64,000 bases of DNA, from positions 868,001-932,000 of the forward strand of contig JAECYW010000004.1 of the NCBI GenBank assembly GCA_023014335.1. The letters are read 5' to 3'. This DNA is from Galerina marginata. Taxonomy: Eukaryota > Basidiomycota > Agaricomycetes > Agaricales > Galerinaceae. The position numbers and the translations under genes were made by a program. Shown in pieces: positions 10,763 through 21,770 of this stretch (position 1 is the stretch's first letter; each line of letters begins with the position of its first letter). The notes beneath the pieces are model-generated. The model saw only the letters and a program-made list of their open reading frames with translations, was not told where the DNA came from and made no database searches.

Positions 10763-11377
10763 AAAAGGCAAGCCTGTTTAAACACCTAGTCAGGTGCGAC
10801 ACCTTAGTCAGCAAATTTTCTACTCTACTTCTGAACTTCGCAAGGCTGATAGTTCCAATTTACATATTCATCTGACTTCTAAAATAAAGTGGATTGTCTT
10901 CTACTAACTACAGAGACATAATATTACTCCTAAGTGATTCCAAGGTAGATGAGTCCAGGCTGGTGGATGGAAGAACGCGAGACCTACGATATGTTTGAGT
11001 TTGCAGTCAGATATCAAAAGGCAATCAAAACGGTACCTTGAATCTCAAAAACGACCTGCGCAAATAGTGAATGTCCAGTGTAACCCTGGGGTAAAAAAGG
11101 CGTCTCATCATTGGCCGTTTGTGCGATCAAGGAGACGTCCGGGGCATGGACGTAAGGTGCTTAAGAGGGGTGAGAGTGAATAGCGTAGTCAGGCGAGCAA
11201 TCGGAATGGAAGAGGGGTGCAGTCGATCAATAAACAAGGCCCGAGGGCCAAGCTGCACAATGACCTGTCGTTGTTGGTGAAGATGCCGCCGACGCAGCGC
11301 AAGTGTGAACTAACGGATGATGAATAGGTAATCTCTCGGCCAGCAGAACGAGCGAAGAAAGGATGGAGGGCGGGACT
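10763..11377. other. Unassigned stretch after Helitron ORF
   Basis: I see no continuation of the PIF1 helicase in any frame and no convincing gene. A Helitron 3' end (short hairpin followed by CTRR) could not be placed with confidence, although CTAG followed by T occurs near 10781. Confidence 0.4.
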
Positions 11378-11525
11378 CACTAGAACTGTGACATATGGGA
11401 TCGCGGACATTTTCGTAATGTCGGTTGGTGCTGTGATTGCGGGAGGCGAGGTGTCTCGACAAGGGTCCCGAAAGCAATCGCGACAGTCACGAGCATTGGG
11501 CCGATGGATGTTCTGCAATGGGTGC
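11378..11525 (-). repeat. Diverged segmental repeat, copy 1
   Basis: About 148 bp recur in the same orientation at 12788-12935 with many substitutions and little length change. Read on the minus strand, both copies encode closely similar peptides containing RDCFRDPC and, further on, SAIPYVTV, which suggests a duplicated coding exon rather than a random repeat. The protein family is not recognised. Confidence 0.55.
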
Positions 11526-11962
11526 GAATTGAAATGAAAAAAAAGAGGGCAACAGGCGGTACGTACTTTACTTGTAGGCCACTGAATGGCAAGTACGAGT
11601 CCCATCCCTTTTAAAACTACGAGTCCTGAATCCTGAATCCTCCCTCGGCTGCTCCCTGCGGCACCGTGCTGCAGCTTTCAAACAGAGAACGTAGGTGGCG
11701 GCCCAGCGGGATATGGTTACCAGACGGAGCTCACACAACATGGGTTCGGTTTTGTGCATTTGTTCGGTTTCGGTGGGTGGTTCGCAATGACGGGGTTGGT
11801 GTGTCTTCAGTCTTGGCTTACGTTCGGGTTGGCGCAGTGGATTGGTTCTGTTGGGTTCGGATTTTGTGTTGGTCCATGATGGGCTGGTGGGGCGTCGCTG
11901 GCCAACGGAAAGGATGGATGATGATACGTGGGAACACGAGCAAGCAGGACACTATTGCGTAG

Positions 11963-12060
11963 GAAAGTGTTCGAACACCGCCTTTGGGTTTAAACACTTG
12001 TTCGAACACCCCTTTTGGGTTTGAACACTTGTTCGAACACTCGTTTGGGTTTGAACACAC
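11963..12060. repeat. Imperfect tandem repeat containing TTCGAACAC
   Basis: About three units of 30-36 bp, each with a TTTGGGTTTGAACAC-type half followed by CTTGTTCGAACAC. The core TTCGAA is palindromic and the spacer base composition shifts between units. Confidence 0.7.
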
Positions 12061-12787
12061 ACCTATATTTGGTTCAAACCGTGCACCGCTTTTGTATGTT
12101 CAATCACCTGATTGAACCGCCTGACCATTGTCAGAACGCAGTGCAGACAATCTGGGATTCGACTGTATTTTATTACCCGCATTTATGTACCACTACAAGT
12201 ACTATAATAAGATGCAGTAATTCCAAATATACAGGGCAAAGGAGTCAGAAGTCAATGAAAACAAATCAAGATGTTGATCGTGTCGTTGGATTGTACAGGT
12301 GTAATGTTTCGGAGATGTTTATGGTTTAGTGAAGCGCAGTAGACACCACCCGGTTGGATAGAAACTGAGATGCCGAAGGCGCTTCGGATCACTGCAAGGC
12401 TGCTAGAATTGATGTTAGGCGATTTTTTAAAACAAGAAGCGACATGAGAGGGAAGTGTACAGGCAGAAGGCGGAGATACTGGACCTGGGATTTAAAGCCG
12501 ATGGTTTGCAGCTTGACAGGAGGCGAGCCAGCCTGAAGGGTGATCAAGGCCGAAAAAAAAGGGGAGGCGGCAGCACCATCCGCCGAGGGGAGTCTTAGAG
12601 GCATCGGACGCGTCACAGAGCAGCGTTGCGACTGATGTCCATGACACTGGCTTCCTTGTGATCCTCGCCATGGCGGTGGTTTGAGCAGATGTGGACCCGA
12701 GGAAGATTATGTCCATGGGTACGCTGGGTAGTGGAAGTATATATTAGAATCTAGCAAAGGGTTTTAAGAGTAAGGGTGAGGGGGAGG
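12061..12787. other. No gene seen
   Basis: Open frames here are short and without family motifs. No repeat structure was noticed apart from the flanking repeats. Confidence 0.4.
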
Positions 12788-12935
12788 CACTCATTGAAAC
12801 TGTGACGTAGGGAATCGCGGACGGTGTCGTAATGTCGCCTGGTGCTATAACTGCGGGATGCGATGCGTCTTGACAAGGGTCTCGAAAGCAATCACGACAG
12901 TCGCGAGTATTAGACTGAAGGATATTCTGCGAGTC
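12788..12935 (-). repeat. Diverged segmental repeat, copy 2
   Basis: Second copy of the segment at 11378-11525, about 1.41 kb downstream in the same orientation. The minus-strand reading RDCFRDPCQDAS then SAIPYVTV keeps the frame of copy 1 despite nucleotide changes. Both copies are followed on the plus side by a gene-poor stretch. Confidence 0.55.
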
Positions 12936-14516
12936 GGCTGTATCTCCCTGGGATTGCTTTCAGTGCAGCAATTCTTACCGTAGGACGATAGGAAGGACGT
13001 ACCATAACTATTTCGTTAGCTATTTGGTTTCCCTAGAGAAACACCGCCTCGGCCCGAAGGCTGAGCTGATCATAACTTTTGAAGCGATGTGTAGAAGAGC
13101 TGCGGTTGCAACGTTGGATCAGACATGTTTGCCCTTCATAACTAAATCCAAAAGTAAAACTGCATTGAACCAAGCTCGGTAGCGAGGTTGACCGAAGCAG
13201 CGTAAATAGCAACGTCAAGCCTCGAAAATATTGGGGCACGAAATCACTTCTCGACTTGATCCATTGCCATGTTCAGCAGAGGACCTAGAATCGCACAGTT
13301 TATTGACAAGATTTTCATGGAGCTGTAGCTGAGATTTCCATGCCACGAGGAGACGAGAATTTAAGCTCGGCTTCGGTAAATAGTTTTGCAAAAGGAAGCT
13401 TCAGTGGCGGGATCCTTCACAGATTTACAGGCGAACTCGGACTCGTAAGAATGATGCCTCAGGTAACTCCAATGTAGATAACGCAGTGATCATGAACTGT
13501 GGATATCCATGAAATTAGTGGGAGGTTTGCGTAGGAAATCTTGGAACATGGTCGCTTCGCAACACTAGCAACGAAGTCGACGACATCGAAGTCCGTCCTG
13601 AGTATTTGCCAGTTAACGTCGAAATCCTGTACGAAGTATGCTCACTCTATTGGCCAGTTGACGAGTTGACATTGGTCGTTGAGTGATTATGCTGACTACT
13701 GCGAACGTCATGACCGAGGGTTTGAAATTAATCTTATGGTAGTTATATGTTTTCAGGAAAGCGCTCGTCATGTTGTAGGCATGCCGCTGCAGAACAATAA
13801 TCAAGTCTACGAAAGTGAAGACAATTAAGAGATAAGCACCTTAAATGGAGGTCATTATTTTTGTGAATCTCGAATCGGCCATACCACATACCTGAACTGA
13901 TGTACACTACTCCTCCCTCAGGCCAGTCGACAAAATTGGGGTTGACCTCATCCTGCTCAAGGACAGATACTTATATGGCAACACAACTATTATTAAGACT
14001 TCAAAGCCATATAAGAAAGTGTAATCACCAAGAGAAGTATGATCGAATCATGCATACTGATTGACAACTATCTGCAACCTCTCCGGGCTCCCATGAACTA
14101 GGCGAGCATTTCACGTTCGCCGTCGAGAAGCAGAGAATAGGGTCATGCTTGAGGCAATAGGAATCAAGATGCATGCAGCCCTAATTGTAACAGGTTGCTG
14201 AGTGGTTGACAAAAACACAAGTAACACCGACGTACATCAAACATCGCCTACATCGGTGACTCCTCGCAGAACTTGAAGTCTCTTCAAGCCCACGCTCGCG
14301 CAAAATAGCAAAGCTCGTTAGTTCTTCAACGTTCGCGGGCGACCCTCCTGCCGTAAGAACCGGCCGTCGCTACCGAGGAGAATCTCGCTGTCCTCCTAGC
14401 GACTGGCAAACATTGTCTCCCATCAGACATAGACCGTGACGACTAGATGAGAAGAAGAACAGTTCCTTGAGAGTCGATAGTGACACGACCGGCCTCAAAG
14501 GTAGCTTGAGAGATGC
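12936..14516. other. No gene seen
   Basis: Roughly 1.6 kb without a long open frame, recognisable motif or clear repeat on either strand. Confidence 0.4.
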
Positions 14517-14990
14517 TTATGAGGATACCGCCTGGAGTATCTTTAGCAAATAAGCCACAGGTCCGGAACAAGAAGTTGGACATACCATCGCTGCGTGAAA
14601 CAATGCTTCAACATCTGGAAAGTTTGCCTTATCAGGGCCAGAGGCCACAGCAGCAACGACCATAATCCCATCCCTTCCAACCCATTCATCTTTTCGAAAC
14701 AACCGATATATCCACCTGTCTCTGCTGAGGCCTCATTGGAGGATCAGGGGTGGATTCGTTCGAGTTAGTTGGTCTTAAAGTTCACGCGCAAGCCCGTCAT
14801 GGCGAACTTGGTACGTCGTCATCTGAAGGAAGGCAGCCTTCGTCGTGAAACGGTCGGCTGGGAGGGTCTTGAGTGTGAAAAAAAAGAAAGACATACCTGT
14901 CTCTGAGACAATTTCCCAGAAATGAAACCTGAGGCGATTTCCCAACGACACCCGCAACACCAAGTATTGTTACAGCGGAAGCATCTACAA
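14517..14990 (-). pseudogene. Exon-like remnants of an unidentified minus-strand gene
   Basis: Two minus-strand stretches read like real protein: one with LPADRFTTKAAFLQMTTYQV (about 14870-14800) and one with GRDGIMVVAAVASG and ANFPDVEALFHAAMV (about 14690-14590). They are separated by sequence with stops that could be introns or decay. The family is not recognised. They could belong to the same gene as the remnants at 15.9-16.6 kb. Confidence 0.25.
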
Positions 14991-15875
14991 GAAAACAAGA
15001 AGAACACCTTCAGCGCTGACGCAGTAACCAAAAGGAAGAGAAAAACGAACAAACGCACCTCGAGAACGACCAAAAACTCTGAAACAAGGCAAACTGAGCG
15101 ACTCAATTAGAAAAAGGCTTCTTTAAGTTGCCACAACTACTACGGTCTGCCCCTTCGAGGTTAGAACATTAAAAATTGTTGTTTCCTCGCTTCATCGGGG
15201 TGAACCTGATACTGAATTCTTGCTCGGGTTGCATAACCTCAGCAGCTCCGATTGCCAGTTCTGATCGGCGTCGGTGGTAGTAGTTTGAACTCCTCGGAGT
15301 CATTGATGAGGTAGCCGCGGTCGTTGAAGTATGTGATAGTCGAAGACAATCATTTCGCCAGGACGAGCTGACTCTAGGAGCGGTCTTTGTACCCAGAACA
15401 CCCATCTATGTGGTCGTTCAGGCAGGCTAAGGCAGTCTGAAAACATGCATCAGATATGTTCGTGATTTGTGGGCAGTTCTAGATATGCTGCACGATCTCC
15501 CTCATGAACTGAATTAGACCGAAAAAAGACTAAAAAACACAAAAGAGCCTCAAAACACAGCCAAAACACAAGCGAAAGGAAACAGGCCTTTTACTGGGTT
15601 ATCTTCCTATCTGCCGGTCTAGACGAACCCAGGGACATATCAGCGAAAAGGTCATTTGAACGTGGAGAAAACCAACATACCCACCGAACACGTCCTCGAC
15701 CTTTTATCCTTCTCCAATTCGCACACGAGTATCTTTTCATACCCCATGAGCCCTACACTTGAACTGTTTTTGAGGAAGTCGTAGTCACTATTACATTATA
15801 AGGTCAAGTGTTGAGAAAACGGAATGAAAGAAAGGGATGGATATACCATTCAAAATCAGCCTACGCGCACTTTTA
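14991..15875. other. No gene seen
   Basis: Stop-rich on both strands, without recognisable domains. Several A-rich tracts. Confidence 0.35.
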
Positions 15876-16600
15876 CATAGTTGCCCTCGTGCGTAACCTG
15901 GTCCTTGAACTTCGCCTCCGGCGCAGCATACGTCTTTTTTTTTTTAACCACTAAACCCAACAGAAAAAATCCAATTGACGCCTTAGCCTTCAACAAAGAA
16001 CCTAAACAAAAACACACCTTATGCCCCATGAGACGATGCGGTGGCGCATTAGGTTAGGTAATCCTGCCCACACTTCTTGGCTCCTTGTATTCGCGAAATC
16101 TAAGGGCATGGCCACGGTGCGGCCGGCGTTCTTTTGTTCAAATTTCTCCAGCTGCTCGGGAGGGAAAAAACGTCTACTACGTCGAATCCGGCAGGATGAC
16201 AAGCCCGCTGGGTAGTTTGACGCTGTTTGACGCTGATGCTGTATATCTTGCGTTTCCAATGAGTCCTAAGTACAAGTTTGACAACAAAGAAAGAAAGGAG
16301 AAAGCACCAAAAACTTCCCAAATCCGATATGTTCACATGCCTCCTCATAATTGATGTACTCCCAAATCCACCAAACTCGTACATATGCGCGGCGTGACTG
16401 GGCTCATTCCCGCGTCCTCGTTTAAGAACGCGTCGATGGCTCCAGGAATCTCGTCGAGGTGGCCGATACCAAGCGGGGCGAGCGGAAGATGTGGCAGAAA
16501 TTGAGAGGTTGTTACTGCATGGAGAGGCACGGCGCATTTGGGAAACCACGCACGAATCCAACCAACCCCGTAAGTTGGATATCGATGATGGCTTTGACAT
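15876..16600 (-). pseudogene. Exon-like remnants of an unidentified minus-strand gene
   Basis: On the minus strand, PPEQLEKFEQKNAGRTVAMP with the continuation DFANTRSQEVWAGLPNLM (about 16180-16060) and TYAAPEAKFKDQVTHEGNY (about 15935-15880) have protein-like composition. The latter sits behind a pyrimidine-poor but valid AG. A further piece, LPLAPLGIGHLDEIPGAID, is read at about 16500-16440. Frames change between pieces. I cannot name the family or decide between a spliced gene and a decayed one. Confidence 0.25.
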
Positions 16601-19600
16601 TTCGGGAGTTTCGATTCTGAAACTTGAATGAAGCGGTGACGCAGACGATGGTATGTGCAGTTCAGGACTCGAACGATGCTTGAGATGACGGCGGTCAGTT
16701 TGATACTTGAGAGTCTGCAGTGATGTAGCTTGGCCTATGGCGAGGTGGAGTAAATTGAAATCGGTGCGGCTATAAACGTAAACGTAGATGCTTGAAACAT
16801 CGAGAGGAAAGGGAATTGAGGTGGCAGAGCGTTGTTTCGTGTCATTCCTCGTGGAAGCGGGTAATCGGTGTAATTGGAGATGGTGGACTGAGATGCTCGA
16901 GTGAACTAGACAGCAAGAAAATTAGCATAGTCGAGAGGTTCGGGTTTAAAGGAGAAAATATCAATGAAAGAAAAAGAGCGAAAGGAAGACTCCACATACA
17001 ATCCACAGCAAAACACAAAGTTGGCTTTTTGGCTACTTTAAGAAAGCTTCTCTGCAAATTTGTGTAAGAGTGATTTATGTTCACTTCCTGGAATTGAAAC
17101 GCAGCGTTAGTATACGACATAACGAAGATGAAGTTGTCATTTCGAAAATGACGCCTCACCAATGGCGATATCCAAGCGATATCAATCCCTCAAGATTCCA
17201 GAATGAACGGAACACTGGTTCATGGCTTGAGGCTTGAGCTTGAGTATTGAGTTCTTGAGGTCCCAAGTCTCGGAAGGTCGACGTGCAGCAGCATAGGACC
17301 CGTTCATTAGTTGAGCGCAATAAAAATAAGGACATGTTTCAATTAAGCAGAAGAGAGAAAGAGTTCTCAAAAACTCATCGGTCAAGCCTTGTCACATGGA
17401 GAAAAAAGATTAGATTGTTACCGGTACATACGATTTGGAGTCCTGTGAATTTTCAAAGTCCGCCGTGAACCGTGAACCGCGCCTCGCCTGCCTGGGCACC
17501 GCCACCCTCCACCAAAGGACTTCGCCATCGATTCACAGCGATTCACTACTTTCTGGCAGATGGGAACGCCGATTCTCAACTTTGGCAGGTGCGATTCACA
17601 ACTTGAGGGGCTCAATTCACGATTTGGTTCATAATTTTTGTCAGGGAAACGGGCTCGTTTGGCGAAGTCTGTCGAGACTTCGCCATTCCCACTGACTTCG
17701 CCAAACGCTTTTCCTTCCCCACCATGCAGCCTTCCTCCTCCTCCAACCCTCACTTGTGCAGACTCCTGTTAAGACTGCATTATCTTTGGTAAGCTCCTCT
17801 ACCAGATTCTGTATCATTGAGGCTGCTGAACATTGTTTTGAACTGCTGCCTTGAGGGATACCTCACACACGGCCCTTCTCTCTCGGTGTCGTCGCACAAA
17901 TCCCGCCTGTCTTCCAAACCGACGCCAGTGCTTCCCTTCAACATCGCCTATCCTCTCCCTCGTTATCGCGTCATGTACGGCGGACGGTGAAGGTTATGAA
18001 CAAGTCAAACGACACGCCGCCGTACAATCCGTGGACCGTCAAATTTGGAGGAGCTTTCAAGACGAGGTAAGTAGCAGTTTTTATTGTCATCGAATACAAG
18101 CTTACCTTGTTCATACCCATGCAGCCTGCACTTCACCATCGGGATTTCAACTTCAACCTCAAAGGTTCCCCTCTGCACCCGCCATGACACATCCACCTCA
18201 CCTCCTTGTGTGCCAACATCCCCCATGCGCTTTCTTTGACCCCATTCCCTCCCCTTCATCTTCCGTGCCCGCCCCGGGCGCCCAACCCGACACGCCATAC
18301 TCAGGGGCCGCGCACTTCCTGCGGACGGCGGCACGGTGTAGCAGCACCCGTTTTGTGTTGAAATCCGGCATCGTATGGGCTGAAGGATGCAGATGAGCTG
18401 CCAATATCATCCAAGGTTGGTATTAGGTTGCTTTCTTGTTCAAAAAACTTGCTTACCTCGTATCTAGCCCCTTTGCACACTGCCCATCAATACTGGTACT
18501 TCAAAATGTTGACGTTCAACGTCCCGCGAGCAGGTTGTCAAGTGGAGTCGACGTCGGGGAATCTTTGAAGTAACAAGGTACTTATCTGTTCATATCACTG
18601 TCAAACACTTACTCACCCTGATTACAGTCATTTTCGAACTGCACCGCAATTCCGGGACTTCGAGATCGGCGTTAAGGTCCTGCTCATCCAACACTTCCTC
18701 GGGCTCTGAGCACCCGCACCTACATCACTCAAGCTGCGGCAGATGTCCCCACTGCACGAAGATGAGTCAAACACCTGCAGGAAGAAACCGCGGTGAAGAA
18801 CTCACCAAGGAGCTCGCAGCCCGCCGGTGCCACAAACAATACACCCCCTCCTGCTCGCCCGTTTTCTCCACCTCCTGCGCCTGCGCCTGCATCTTGAAAC
18901 CGACTTTGAATTGTCAAGACACCCAGCACCACCCTTCGAGTTAACGGACAGACGGCGGTCTCAACTATTTCCAATATAGTTTTTGCCGTCTCCGTTGCCC
19001 GTCGTTCCTCGTTGATTTCCTTCTCATTTGTTTGTTTGACAGCTGGTACGGATGCGGGATGTCGGTGAAGCTCGAAGGGGATGGTTCAAGTTGCGAGGTG
19101 GGCGGGCATTAGTGGTGTACCTCCCTCCCGTTTTTCGTAGCCTTCGTTTTTGCTGTCCCCGCTGCCTCCCTTGTGTTGAAGGGTTTCTCGAAGCATTTGC
19201 CGCCGCCGCCGTTTGTTGCTGCTGCCACCGCCGCTCGTAGCCTTTGCCGCGGCTGCTAACACCTGTCTCTCTTGTGTATGTATACTTGTATTATTAAATC
19301 ACACTCTCTTTGATTCCTTCTATCTTCCTCTCATCTATGTTCATGCTATTATTTAAGTTAGTTGATAAAATATGATAAAAAAAGCTACTTACTATATAAG
19401 GCCTGACCTGGAGTATCAGAAGGACATCAGGGATCCTGAGAATGAGCAATGAACTGGCTCACCTCCCGGAAATGAATTCCCATCTTCTCTTCAACCCTTC
19501 CTTGTTGGGTTCACGGCTAAGGATATATCACAAAGGAAAGGGCAAGTGCCATTGGCAACCAGTAAAACGCACTCGTCGTCGACTCGTCGGGAAAAAATGC

Positions 19601-19742
19601 TGGCACTCCCAAAAATTTCTGCGCCTGCGGCGCGCTCCGTCAGCTGACCCAGCTCTCCCCCACACTGACTTTCCCGAAAAAGAAATATCGCGCACCTGAC
19701 CGCTTTCTAGAGGATTTTATTCTATTAATTTTGCGCTTAGAC
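16601..19742. other. Gene-poor stretch with scattered splice-like signals
   Basis: No family recognised. Around 17850-18410 there are good GT donors and AG acceptors (for example GGTAAGTAGC near 18065) next to fragments such as DTPPYNPWTVKFGG, so a decayed spliced gene is possible. 18740-19260 is CG-rich with short CCG runs. Confidence 0.3.
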
Positions 19743-19830
19743 ATTGGTGAAGTTGTCTAACGGTTGTGAGTGGTGCCTTTTGACTCCTCCCACGGCGTGT
19801 CAGAGGTGTTCGGTTCAATTCCTGTCATGT
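19743..19830 (+). repeat. tRNA-like (SINE-type) Pol III box pair
   Basis: TGGTGAAGTTGTCTAACGG resembles a tRNA A box and, about 55 bp on, GGTTCAATTCC matches a B box at most positions. The acceptor and T stems do not pair well, so this is not a functional tRNA; a tRNA-derived SINE or pseudogene is possible. A pyrimidine-rich tail follows. Confidence 0.25.
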
Positions 19831-19952
19831 GCACTTTCTTTTTCCAGCCTCTGCCTTTTGTTTCGCTCCTCCACCTGCATTCTTCTCTTTTTTTTGCTTC
19901 CCTCCAGTATTTCCTTTTGTTTAGTTCTTATCTCAATTATTTTATTGTCATC

Positions 19953-20073
19953 TAATCGGCAACGTTGAGAAGTTCAATAAAAATCAGACAGAACAATAGG
20001 CAATCAGAGTTTCCAAGGCGCTCGCAAAGAGTGGCCTCGGAAACCTGGAAGTATATTCGAGGTAGAAGTATCC
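19953..20073 (-). repeat. Split direct repeat B2
   Basis: 121 bp starting TAATCGGCAACG and ending GAAGTATCC on the plus strand; it appears identical to B1 at 20373-20493. It is the 3' terminal repeat of the Ngaro-type element. A 48 bp spacer separates it from A2. Confidence 0.85.
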
Positions 20074-20121
20074 GCTAAATATACATAGAAAGAAATGAAG
20101 TTAGAAGGAGTGGGATGGTGG

Positions 20122-20376
20122 GTGCTGCAAATTTTCAAGGTCCAAAAGGTCGCCACAATGACAGGTGGGCGATGTGGATCAGGAAAATGATTGGAGACAT
20201 AGAGGTCACCTCACTTAAGTAGGGGTTTCGTCATCCTCGCGGATGAGTAATGCGGATCGCTCGCACGGGGTCGCCAGTCTCCGAGACTGGGAAAATGTGA
20301 AGAGGGGAAAATATTGAACTAAGTAAACGTATCGCATGATTAGACTAGAGTAAACTAAACTTTAAATCCGAGTAAT
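20122..20376 (-). repeat. Split direct repeat A2
   Basis: About 255 bp starting GTGCTGCAAATTTTC and ending CCGAGTAAT on the plus strand; it matches A1 at 23119-23373 except for about two substitutions. It overlaps B1 by the shared TAAT, which fits the junction expected from a circular intermediate. Confidence 0.85.
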
Positions 20377-20493
20377 CGGCAACGTTGAGAAGTTCAATAA
20401 AAATCAGACAGAACAATAGGCAATCAGAGTTTCCAAGGCGCTCGCAAAGAGTGGCCTCGGAAACCTGGAAGTATATTCGAGGTAGAAGTATCC
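20373..20493 (-). repeat. Split direct repeat B1
   Basis: Second copy of the 121 bp B unit, directly abutting A2. In Ngaro elements B1-A2 form the internal junction used as template to restore the ends during replication. A run of about 20 T follows at ~20531. Confidence 0.85.
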
Positions 20494-20708
20494 TATTATC
20501 CTATAAAAAATGACGGGAGAGGTGGGGTTGGGTTTTTTTTTTTTTTTTTTTTGAGTTGGGATTTACAAGTAGAAAGATGAATGGAGAGTAACGAACAGAT
20601 GTTGAAAGATACCGAGAATTTAAAAACGTACAAGTTAAATTTAAAGTAGAAATTTACGAGCCAAATTGGCTGAGATTTTTCGAGCCCGGAGGCTGAGGTT
20701 TTTCGAGC

Positions 20709-21704
20709 CTATAAGGGAGGCTGAGGGGATCTACTATAGAGTAGAGCTTGAAGAACGACGGGGTTTTTGCGAATGTATATTTGGAATGATGCGGAAGTCC
20801 ACCGTCCGATAGCTTGAATAATGTGCGGCGGCGCACCAGCTTCGGCGAGAGCTGTAGCTCCTCCTGCTCTCATGGAAGCACCCGCAATGTCTTTGGGGAA
20901 AAATTTCCTCATGCGACGCATGAACCAGCTGCGCGTTGGAACACGTCCAGACTGCCGCAGCCATAGTTTTGATTTTAAAGGGTGGAGAGAGTCACGAGAT
21001 GATAAATACCGAGTAAAAAGTCAGTAAGGGTCGGTCTGGAGAGTGGTTCTTCGGACAATTATGGTGTTTCCTTCAAAGAAATGGTCTGCTTTGTGACCTG
21101 GAAGGTGGAAAGAATACGAGGTTGGCGAAATATTGACAGTGTGGCAAAGGGTGACCTTCTTGTAATTTCGACTTTTCAATTTGTCGGGGAATGCCATTGC
21201 GGCTAATCGAAGTAAGGCGTCGGTTCCAGTGGTGATCATGGCCAAAAATAGTATGTCATTGTGAGATTGTGACAAACCTATTTGCGAGATGAGATAAAGA
21301 ATATCTGTTTTTGACAGTGGTCGTTTGCGATTGACTGGTGTTCCGAAATGGCGTTTACAGCCCGCAAGTGTTCGTGAGACAAGAATACTATTCCGGTTTT
21401 TACGAACATCGGGGAAAAAACCTTCAAGTTGGTTTGCAATTCCAGAAAGATAAGAATCAACAGAATCTGGTTTGATGTGGGAGGACATGAAGACGGTGAA
21501 GAAACTCAGTGTTTGTTCGGTGGGTTTGACAGGGAAGTCGTGTAATTTGCAGAATGTCAAATAGGAGTTTAAATGTGAAGTATACGTGATGTTCGAGTTT
21601 TCGTCGATAGACAGGCCGAGGGCTATTGACCGCTCATAAATGAGGCGATCCATAGTCCATGGTTCTCGCTGAGGCTGGCGAGAACCTGAGGAGATCTTAA
21701 TCAT
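20709..21704 (-). pseudogene. Ngaro/DIRS tyrosine recombinase with one in-frame TGA
   Basis: The frame starts at the ATG at 21704 (MIKISSGSRQPQ), stops at a TGA at 21021-21023, and continues in the same frame to TAG at 20709-20711. The N-terminal part has the helical core-binding region (TLSFFTVFMSSHIKPDSVDS). The catalytic part has ITTGTDALLRLAAM (first catalytic arginine, about residue 165); after the TGA come RYLSSRDSLHPL, SMRAGGATALAEAG (second arginine), AIGRWTS and FQIYIRKNP (nucleophilic tyrosine). All main boxes are thus present and only the TGA interrupts them. This enzyme would cut and rejoin the circular DNA copy and target. The ATG overlaps by ATGA the stop of a long alternative frame through the gag region. 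It may be a mutation, readthrough or a sequencing error. Confidence 0.8.
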
Positions 21705-21770
21705 TTTTCTTCACCCCCAGCTGTAGTCGAGGGGGTAGAAAATGATTGAGGTTTGATAGTTGTGAGGTAT

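Noticed and set aside
10763..10800. Helitron 3' terminus at CTAGT near 10781
   Set aside because: No clear GC-rich hairpin 10-12 bp upstream, and the helicase would already be missing its C-terminus; the match to CTRR alone is too short.
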